This document shows positions 52,834 to 61,705 of a stretch of DNA of 64,000 bases, one piece after another (within the stretch, counting starts at the first letter, position 1; every line of letters begins with the position of its first letter). The notes beneath the pieces were generated by a model. It worked only from the letters and a program-made list of their open reading frames with translations. It made no database searches and had not been told where the DNA came from. The stretch spans positions 1 through 64,000 of the forward strand of contig NZ_CP033220.1 of assembly GCF_004006175.1 (NCBI RefSeq), given 5' to 3'. This stretch comes from Parasedimentitalea marina (GTDB taxonomy: Bacteria; Pseudomonadota; Alphaproteobacteria; Rhodobacterales; Rhodobacteraceae). The position numbers were made by a program, and so were the translations under genes.

Positions 52834-55800
52834 CTATTCTGGGCGCGGGTGTCGGGTGATCCGATAAAGCTGTCCCGCAGACAGAGGGCCTTTCAGTTGG
52901 GTTTGCACGCCATCGGGCCAGAGAATTTGCAAACCGGCGGCGTGTTGCGCGCCCGCCAAACCAAAATGAGCCCGCGGTGCATCAAAACTCATGAATCCGC
53001 CGCCCAATTGCAGCTCGCGCATCTGCGCGCTGCCATCTGCGTTCAGCAGGGTGATCCGGGCGCCAATACCCGCGCGGTTGCCGGTCAGATCCTCCAGCTC
53101 CACGACCAGTCTCGAGCCTTGGGCTGTGTTGCGAAACAGCGCCAGCGGTCCGTTGACCGGATGGGTCACCAAATCAAGATCTCCATCCCCATCCAGGTCG
53201 AACTGCGCCGCAGTCGCGGTCATCAGAAAATCCTCTAGCCCGGCCGCATCCGAGGCCTCGGCGAAACCACCCTCACCGTTGTTTTTGAAAAACAGATTGG
53301 AAGGTGAAACCTCGTTGGGGACCCAGGTGCCATTGACGATATAGACGTCCTGCCAGCCATCCAGGTCAAAATCCGCCACTTTGGTATCCCAACTCCAGCC
53401 GCCGACTTCGAGGCCGCGCGTCGTCGCGGTATCGCCGTAAGATGCCCCCTGCCATTCCAAGAGCACATTAGAGCGCAGGATCTGGCGGTGGCTGACGGCA
53501 ATCTCTGCGGGCAGAGGCTGGCGGGTGGGTTTGAAATGTAAGTCGCAATAGGCCTGCGGCACCCATTGGTCTTTGGGAATCAGAGCACAGAGCGAGGGGT
53601 CGCGTCTTTGAATTGCCAAATCCTTGATCAGCATCGCCTTGCACTCTGCCTGATAGCGCCCCGACATCTGCTGGCACCGCCCGGCATAAGAGGGATCAAA
53701 GCGGTTGCCGGATTTATACCAGCGCTTGATCGCCATATTCGTTTCGCAGGTCGCTTTGGCTGCTGGATCCTGGATGGTGCTGCAATACTGATCCAGCGAT
53801 TGCATCTTTAGCCGCTCAGAAACCCCGGAGGAGCGTCCGGCGATCTGCGCCAGGTAGAGCGCGGGGTAGCCTGTATTGAACAAGTCGGCGCTTTTTACGG
53901 CCATCGTGGTGGTGGTGGTATGGGGGATCAGCCCCTCGGGTTCGGTGATCATGCTGAGCCCGCCCTTCCCGTCGCCCCGGTAAAAATAGTCGGGGATGTC
54001 GAAGTCATTGCCGACGATCAGATCACTCAGCCCGTCCTGGTCAAAATCGGTAAAGAGCAGCGACAGGGTTTCGCCGGGGAGGCCCGGCAGATCGGTGAAC
54101 CGGGTGCCGTCCAGCTGGCCATCAGGATTGAACAGCAACCGGTTGCGCGATTCCTCTCCGGGAATGCGGCGATACCACCCTGCAGCCCAGTTGCCCAATG
54201 CAAGATCCAAAAAACCATCGCGATCCAGGTCCGCAAAACTCAGCGCCATGGCAAGGGGCGTTTGTGGGTTTCCAGCCACCCGGCGCAGGGCCTCAGGGTC
54301 AAAGTGCCCGGCATTATTGCGCCACCAGTAATTGCCGCGCAGATAGCTCGCCAGAAAGAGATCCTGCCAGCCATCATTGTCGATATCGACCAGCACGGCG
54401 TTAAAGATCGGCGCCCCCTCAAGCGGGGTCAGATCCAGTGGCAGGCGGCTGAAGTTTCCCGCCCCGTCATTGGTATAGAGATAAAGCCCCACTTCCGAGG
54501 AGGCCACCGCCAGATCCAGATCACCGTCATTGTCGATGTCGCCGGTGGCCAGACTGCGCCCCTCCCAAAGGGAGGCCACATGTCGCGCATGGAGAATTCC
54601 ACCGGCTTATCAATCCCGAAGGTGGTAGCCTCGACCCGGGTGAACAGGGTGTCCGCAGGGGGACGGTGATGTCAAAGGTTGGGGACGACTGTGATCGGGG
54701 GCGTATCTGCAGCCGCGGATTGGGGCAGGGTGGCGGCCTGGGCTGCGCCAAAGAACACCCCTGTGGAGCGGGTGCGCCGAGACCTGGCGCCAGATCCCCT
54801 GCAGCAGGTGCTCCAGTGCCCGCTGGCTTTGCCAGCTGTGATAATAATGCGCAGATATTCCAGCCCCAAAGCCAAGAGTGGCGATCGCTGCGGCCATCAG
54901 CGTGGCGGCACGCCAGCCCAGCATTTGATTGATAATCATGGCAGAATAGACCGAGAAACTGCCCAGGGTGAAAAGTGCGGCCATGACATAACCATGGGCC
55001 AGCCCAGCGGCGAACAGGGCACCGCAAAGCACCACGTCAAACCCCATGGGCACCGGCAAAAGAGGGCAATCAGGGTTAGCGCCGTCAAAGCCAGAATACC
55101 AAAGCCGAGATCGACAACCAGGTCTTGGGGAAAGAGTGTGGCCACCAGGGCGCCAAGGAGACCAGCCAGCAGCATCATCGGCACCGTGAGGCGGATGATG
55201 TACCAAAGATGTGTAAGATAGGTCCGGGCGACCCCAAGGATGGCAGCGATAAAACTCTCGTCGGGCTGCACCGCGGCAAGCGCGGGACTGTTCCAGGCAG
55301 GAGACTGGGAGGTCCGTTTCGGCGGCTGCACCTCTGCTTGGATCTTCCCGCCGATGTCCTGTGAAGCGCCAAGTTGAACCTGCGGCAGCCAGCGGCACAG
55401 GAGCGGCACCGCGACCAGAATTACAAACAGGCTGAGGCCAAGCTTGGTGACGGCCATATAAAAAGGCATCAGGGAGAACAACATCGACAGCACCACGACA
55501 TTGAGTGTTGGCGAGGCCACCATGGCGGCCAATGCGGTCTCCGCGCGCATTCCCGCAGCATAGACCCCCCTGCCGATGGGTGCCGCGCAATTGGCGCAGA
55601 CCCCCAGCGGCGCTCCAATCCCCAGCCCCAGCATGGCATTGGCAAAACCACCCTGAAAACTTTTGCGCGGCAGATAGGCCAACAGCGTCATGAATCCGGC
55701 AGCAAAGAGGATACCAAAAGTCATCCCCTGCTGGTTGGTGTGCAGCCAGTTGAGCGTTGAATAGAAAACACGTTGCCAGAGCACCATGTCGGCCTCCAGC

Positions 55801-55976
55801 GGGAACCATGCCTCAAAGCTCAAGGGGTCCTCAAGCTGAATGGCGCCCGACATGATGGCCTTTTCACTGAGGGCCGGATAGCGCGACCCGGTCCAAAATA
55901 AAAAGGCCAGCGCGCCAAGGATCAGAAGGGCAAGGAAGACACGTTTAGGATAAGCAGAGATGATCACTGAAGACAA
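52834..55976 (-). CDS. Permease with C-terminal FG-GAP/UnbV region (possible fusion)
   Basis: Residues 1-350 are a polytopic membrane protein of the DUF318/YraQ permease type, about eight helices, with GAPLGVCANCAAPIGRGVYAAGMRAETALAAMV. After frame breaks near 55060, 54750, 54690 and 54560, the C-terminal 590 residues are FG-GAP beta-propeller repeats (GDIDNDGDLDLAVASSEVGLYLY, DFDQDGLSDLIVGNDFDIPDYFY, FDLDGDGDLDLV). They end in an ASPIC/UnbV domain (GNRAGIGARITLLNADG, GLQILWPDGVQTQLKG). The link TFDITVPPADTLFTRVEATTFGIDKP reads like one continuous protein, but two genes remain possible. Confidence 0.6.
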
Positions 55977-56139
55977 AGCCTTTGCGGACGGGTAGCTGAT
56001 GACTATGAGCGCGTTTTAAGCTTGGGCTTGTGCTCGCAGTCAGAATAGAGAGCTCGTGCCACTTTGGCCATCATGTCTTTGCCTGGAAACGGCTGAGGCT
56101 ACCAGTCTTTCCCCGAGATCAGATCAACAGAGCAATGAC

Positions 56140-57593
56140 TTAGAATATGAAGTCACTCACATCGAGATCGGAGAGCTGCACATTTAGCAAGGTGATGCTA
56201 TCGCCATTGCCCGCGTCAATGACCACATGAGCGCCTGACTGGGACATGTGATTGGCCGCAAGATCCGCGAAATTCAGGATCGTGGCCACCCCGCTCAAAT
56301 CCAGTTGTTCCGCAGTATCTGAAGCGTCAAAATCCGTCACCTGATCCGCACCAAAACCATCATGGAAAACAAAAACGTCCGCCCCCCCACCACCGGTGAG
56401 ACTATCGGCCTGGGCGCCGCCGATCAGGGTATCCGCCCCGTCCCCGCCAAAGAGGGTATCAAAGCCGGCGCCGCCAATCAGAGTGTCATTGCCGCTGCCG
56501 CCATATAGCCGGTCTTCGTTCTGGGCCCCTCCAGGCGGTCATTGCCGCTGCCGCCAGACAGGAGATCGTTGCCCCATTCCCCATGAGCCGGTCAGCCTGG
56601 GCGCCGCCATAAAGCGTATCGTTGCCGGTGCCGCCAAACAGCTGGTCGAGGCCAACACCACCGTCCAACCAGTCGTCTCCTGCACCGCCCTCCAGGTGGT
56701 CCTCGTTCTGAGCTCCCTCCAGGCGGTCATTGCCATCGCCGCCAGAGAGGAAATCGTTGCCCCATTCCCCAGTTAAGTGGTCAGCCTGGGCGCCGCCATG
56801 AAGCGTATCATCGCCAATGCCGCCAAAGAGGGTATCAAAGTAAGCGCCGCCGAACAGGGTGTCATTGCCGCTGCCGCCATATAGCCGGTCTTCGTTCTGG
56901 GCCCCATCCAGCTGGTCATTGCCGCTGCCGCCAGAGAGGAGATCGTTGCCCCATTCGCCCATGAGCCGGTCCGACTGGGCGCCGCCGATCAGAGTATCGT
57001 TGCCAGTGCCGCCAAACAGCTGGTCGAGGCCAACACCACCGTCCAACCAGTCGTCTCCTGCACCGCCAAACAGGTGGTCCTCGTTCTGAGCCCCCAAAGC
57101 GTGTCGTTGCCATCGCCACCAGAGAGGAGATCGTTGCCCCATTCGCCCATGAGTTGGTCAGCCTGGGCGCCGCCATGAAGCGTATCATCGCCAATGCCAC
57201 CAAAGAGGGTATCAAAGTAAGCGCCACCGAGCAGAGTGTCATCTCCAACGCCGCCATATAGCCGGTCTTCGTTCTGGGCCCCATCCAGGTGGTCATTGCC
57301 GCTGCCGCCAGACAGGAGGTCGTTATCCCGGCCACCGGACAGGCTGTCGGCGCCGTCTTCACCAAAAGATTATCATGCCCCGCGTCTCCCAGCAGCGTGT
57401 CATTGTCAGCGCCGCCAAAAATCGTATCGTTGCCGTCACCGCCCTGGATCAGGTCGTTATTGTAGATCAGTGCCTGGAGGCCCGGCTTGCTGCGGACAAC
57501 AGGCAAGCCATTGGTGGCTATTGCCGCATCTGCAATGGCCACAACGAGAGGGCCACCGATCTCTCTGACGTCTCTGTCCAATCGGGTTTTCAT
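56140..57593 (-). CDS. RTX calcium-binding protein (frameshifted)
   Basis: Secreted repeat protein of about 485 residues. The start at 57593 gives [22 protein letters not shown]. From residue 55 on it is almost only RTX nonapeptides ([51 protein letters not shown]). The last 65 residues are a non-repeat C-terminus ([23 protein letters not shown]...DLDVSDFIF), a typical type I secretion signal region. Breaks near 57360, 57090, 56580 and 56530, and probably a further one near 56350. A secreted matrix protein is likely. Confidence 0.75.
56470..57320 (-). repeat. 377-bp tandem repeat within the RTX gene
   Basis: Nearly identical blocks recur: TCAGCCTGGGCGCCGCCATGA starts at 56781 and 57158, a 377-bp step, with a shorter third match at about 56594. 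As 378 (126 codons) would keep frame, the 377-bp step itself suggests a lost base inside the unit, near 57090. Confidence 0.75.
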
Positions 57594-57864
57594 CTTGAGG
57601 TCCTCGACAAAAGCGGGCGATAGTCGCCGGCACAGGTTCCGTTGCGATCCTGCCCTGTGCATTGCCGTGTTTTAGATGGCAGCAGCACTTACTGGGATGA
57701 GCTTGACCTCATCTCCTTGCCGCCTTTGGGGGTGGCAGTCTCCGGTATGCCGGGGTTGCCACATTTTAGCCCAAAAGATTAAGCTTTGATTTAAGTCGAC
57801 CGCGCTAAGGATTTTTTTGCGGTAGCGTGCAATGTACTGGCCGCAAGAGACCCTTTTGGCGGAC

Positions 57865-60170
57865 TTACGCAGACAGGATACGCCCGGCGTCATCAAATGC
57901 CACAGCGGGGGTGCTGGCCTGCTTTCCAGCCACTTCAGCGTGAATTTTCTGGGCTTGGCCCAGGGCGTTGAACACTTGCTGCTGAAGCTTGTTCTCAGAG
58001 TAATTGAGCATCAGGTGGGTCTGCGCATCAACCGTCATGCGGTAGCGTATTTCAGGATTGTCAGTCAGCATCTGCAGGCCATCTGCCCATTCTTCGGAAT
58101 GCACCAACAGCCCCCGCCCCTCGGCTGCGCAGTCATCATAAACCAGCCCCCGCGTGGCCACCGTCGCCATGCCACAGGCCGTATATTCGACCCATTTTGT
58201 ATTGGCTTTGACCGCATTGAACGGCGTATGGGCCAGCGGGCACAGTCCGATATCCCATTTCCTGTCGGCCAAGGTCTTCAGGAATTCGCCATAATTGTTG
58301 ACGGAGGGGACGATCTGCACCCTGTCACCAAAGCGGGCCAAGACCTCGGGCACCGGGCTGAGCCCGAACAATTCGAAGATCACTCTGGGATTGCGATCCA
58401 GATAGACCTCCAGCGCAGGCAGGACAAACTGGAGGTCATGCATATGGCTTGAAGTGCCCATATAGCCAACCCGCTGCACGCCTCCCATGGTTGCGGGCCG
58501 CAGCACCCGGGCGGCACAGTAAATGCCACCGCAGAAGATCGGGCTGCGGGTGCCAAGGGTTTTCAGTCGGCGGTACATCCCCGGCGTGGAAGCATAAACC
58601 ATGGTGGCCTGATCCAGCAACTGCCGCACGCATTGCAGCCGTTCCCTGCTGTTGTGCATGCGCCATTTGCTTTCCCCCAGTTCGCGGGGCACATTCAGCA
58701 AATCGTCGTCGATGTGATAGACGACTGGTATCATGCGCTTTTTGCCGGCCATGAGAATACGGTTCGCATGCGGGCCGCTATACCGGCAGCACAGGATCAG
58801 ATCAGGCGCAAAGGCCCTGATCCTTTGATCCAGCCAGTCTCCGGCCGTTTTGGAAAAGCGCTTTGCCCCAAAATGCTGCGTCATCTCTGCTTCGGTGATG
58901 ATGTCATACTGCATCTTGCCCTGATCAAACCAGGGCTGCAGCGGTTTGAGGAAAGAGAGTTGAAGGGTGGCAATCGTGTCATTGGCAATGAACAGGATGC
59001 GCTGTGGCGCTGCAGGCGGTAGGCTCCCGGCCTTCGCCGGAACGGCAGGAGACGGGGCTGGGGCCGGAACCTGTGCGGCGGGCGGAACTGTGCCAGCGCA
59101 TTGCGCAGCAGGGCGGTAAAGCGGCGGTAAATCTCATTGGGGTCCATCAAAACCCCCTGCCGCTCCAGGAAAGCATTTTGGCGTGCCACCAAGGCCGCGT
59201 GGTTGTGGCGGCACTCTTGCGCAAAGTTGAGCCAGTCGTCCACGGCGCTGATCTGTGCCAACCCGGCATAGTTTCCGATATCCATGATGCCGTCGGGATC
59301 CCGCCAAACCCCGACGGGCAGTCCAGCAAGCACCATGTCGAAGACAACCGTGGACGGGGCTGAAATGCCGTATCCGTACCCTGGCAGATTGACGTCGTAG
59401 ATCGGCAGATTGTTCAGCGCAACATTCTCTGGCAGGGCGATATTGTTCTTCAGAACATATTGCCCGCCCGGATGCGGTCGCAGCGTAACCCCCTCGCCCG
59501 TGGGCTGGCGGCGGCAAAAATCAAAGAAGGTCTCCATAAAGGAGGCCTTGTGATCGCCAGTGGCCTGCAAGCGTGCGGAATGCATGTTCTCGCAGACCAG
59601 CGCTTGTGTCAGAGGCGGGTGGTCAGGATGGGTGCGGCGCCGTTGCAGCAGTGTTGGCGGGCCAGTCACAATGATTTTGGCGCGTTCAGATGCCCGCGTG
59701 GCAGAGAGGCGGTGTGGGGCAAGCCAGGAACAGACAACATCGGCATTGAAACCCACATCACGACCATGGCGGATATTATGTTCCCGGCTTTGCCGGAAGC
59801 CCACGCATTCCAGCCCGTGCTGGAGGGTCACCTTGAGAAAGGACGAGGGGGTCGCCCGCATGATGGCGCTGGTTTCACGGTGTTCCGGCAAATCAGATTC
59901 GCTGGCCGAGATCAAAATGCCGCCACCGCCTTGCAGGGCAGTCCAAACATCCGCGGATTCGCTGATGAGATGGATCTCCGCACCGGTATCGCGCACCATC
60001 GCAGCGAGCTCTTTCTGCCAGATGACACGGCTGTCTCTTTTGACGAACCCTTTGGTCACAAGAAAGCAAAGAGAGGCCTCTGTTTCCTGCCGGGCAAGGT
60101 AAACGAGGCCGCGTAGGATGTTCACATCCTGTAAAAGATTAAAAACGAAAACGGCTTGGGCAGAACGCAT
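57865..60170 (-). CDS. Two-domain glycosyltransferase (one frameshift)
   Basis: A single protein of about 768 residues if one base is restored near 59075. The N-terminal 400 residues resemble capsule-type or CDP-glycerol-transferase-like GT-B domains (RSAQAVFVFNLLQDVNILRGLVYLARQ, VTLRPHPGGQYVLKNN, YGISAPSTVVFDMVLAGLPVGVW). A Pro/Ala linker (PAPAPSPAVPAKAG) leads to a second GT4-like domain (RILFIANDTIATLQLSFLKPL, VYHIDDDLLNVPRELGES, YASTPGMYRRLKTLG, NTKWVEYTACGMATVATRGL). An alternative is two genes, the second starting at ATG 58914, but nothing supports a stop between. It may build an alternating disaccharide. Confidence 0.7.
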
Positions 60171-60180
60171 CTTGAACCTT

Positions 60181-61701
60181 TCAGACAGAATGGACGGCAG
60201 TCATCAGATCTGCCTCTTCCATATAGGGGGAGCGGTTTTCGGCCAGGATCACGTCAAGCTCTTCAAACAACTGTGCCAGCAGGGCGCGCATGCGGCGCAG
60301 TTCAGCGCCATAGCGGGCCATTTCATTCAAGGGGCGTAGAGGTGCGCTCAATGCGACAACCCGGCAGCTCTCTGGCATTTCATCTTTGGCGAGCCAGAGA
60401 TTGCTCACAGGAGCGCCGCCGATTTCGCCGATCTGCTTTAGACGCGCCGCATAACATGGTTTCAAAAGGTTGCCGGCCTTCTGAGAGAAAATGATCTCCA
60501 CACCATTCTCCCCGTCGCCCGGAGACAGGGCGACATCGAAATTGAGCGTCCGCTTGGTCTGTGGCGCCGCCACGGAAAGGGCGCCCAATTTACGCACGGC
60601 CTTGTGCAGGTTGCCGGACGGGTGCAATCCGTGCAGGACGGCAATGGGTTTTTCGGTGTCCGTCGGCGCAGGCGTTGGAAGGGTTTGCAGGAAGGCCGTG
60701 AGGCTGCAAGCTTCGGTTTCAGGGTCGCTCAGGTCAGACATCAGGCGCTTTAGATCTGAGAGGCTGTCCCCGCGAAGCTTCAGGTGGTCGGCCTCCAAAT
60801 CATGGAGCAAATCAGCAATATCCCGGTAGACGAAATCCGACAGAGGGTCATAGAGCGGGAAGCCGCTGGACAGGACCTGACCGCCATTGGTCAGGGTTGT
60901 CACCGCCCGATTAAGCGATTTTACGGTGCTGAAGTTCTGTGCGTTGACGGGCAAAAAGCAAGCCAGGGACTGGGAGATGAGCTCGGCCTCCCGGGCTTCA
61001 CTCCATTCCTCCAGGGTGGCAGGGACCGGCAGGCGCGCCAGCAGCTCAATGCGGTCCGAAGTCAGAGCGCGCTGATTGGTCAGGATTCTCAAATGCGGCG
61101 TAAATCCAAAGGCGCGGGCCCGTGCCAGTTCTTGCGAGAAAGCATGCAAATCTTCCAGTCCGACGCTGAAATAAGGATTATCTCCCATGCCAAACCAGCC
61201 AATGTCAAAAATCCGGCTGCTGCGGGCGCGCGCCGCTTTTTCTTTTAGGGTCCGGGTCAGCTTGTCAGTCTTGAAATGGTCAAAGGGGTCATTCAGGATA
61301 TGGCAGGGCAGATCAGGGATAAGCTGGGTAAGCTGCTGAGAGATCAAAGGCGTCGAACACAGGATGAAATCCAGAGTCCCAGAGATATCCCGAAGCCAGC
61401 GCCGCAGATGGACAAAGCGACAGTCCTGGCGCTGACTGAAATAATCATCGCAGACGTCGATGCCAACAATGCATCCCTGCTGGCGCAGCCTGCGCGCCAG
61501 CACAATGGCATTGGCCTCATGACACTTTGAGAAAATATAGATGTCATCCTTGTGTTTACGCGCTGTAGACAGATCCTGGATCGATGTGATGTTCAGCGTC
61601 ACCCCCTGTTTGGCGAGATGCTGGCTTATCCGATGAAAGCGGATGCGCACCCCCGCCGAATGACGGATCTCTTCACTCCGGATGACCACTGTTACACGCA
61701 T
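60181..61701 (-). CDS. Glycosyltransferase-like protein
   Basis: Intact at 506 residues. MRVTVVIRSEEIRHSAGVRIRFHRISQHLAKQGV and DDIYIFSKCHEANAIVLARRLRQQGCIVGIDVCDDYFSQRQD resemble the N-terminal Rossmann domain of GT4 enzymes in the neighbouring genes. SLACFLPVNAQNFSTVKSLNRAVTTLTNGGQVLSSGFPLYD is like a donor-site region. The C-terminal 200 residues are unassigned. Same strand as its neighbours with short gaps (10 and 4 bp), so part of one operon. Function is inferred. Confidence 0.65.
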   Translation of the reverse strand: MRVTVVIRSEEIRHSAGVRIRFHRISQHLAKQGVTLNITSIQDLSTARKHKDDIYIFSKCHEANAIVLARRLRQQGCIVGIDVCDDYFSQRQDCRFVHLRRWLRDISGTLDFILCSTPLISQQLTQLIPDLPCHILNDPFDHFKTDKLTRTLKEKAARARSSRIFDIGWFGMGDNPYFSVGLEDLHAFSQELARARAFGFTPHLRILTNQRALTSDRIELLARLPVPATLEEWSEAREAELISQSLACFLPVNAQNFSTVKSLNRAVTTLTNGGQVLSSGFPLYDPLSDFVYRDIADLLHDLEADHLKLRGDSLSDLKRLMSDLSDPETEACSLTAFLQTLPTPAPTDTEKPIAVLHGLHPSGNLHKAVRKLGALSVAAPQTKRTLNFDVALSPGDGENGVEIIFSQKAGNLLKPCYAARLKQIGEIGGAPVSNLWLAKDEMPESCRVVALSAPLRPLNEMARYGAELRRMRALLAQLFEELDVILAENRSPYMEEADLMTAVHSV

Positions 61702-61705
61702 AGCT

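Noticed and set aside
56140..57593. CRISPR-like array
   Set aside because: The periodic repeats encode RTX nonapeptides in frame; there are no unique spacers of constant length.
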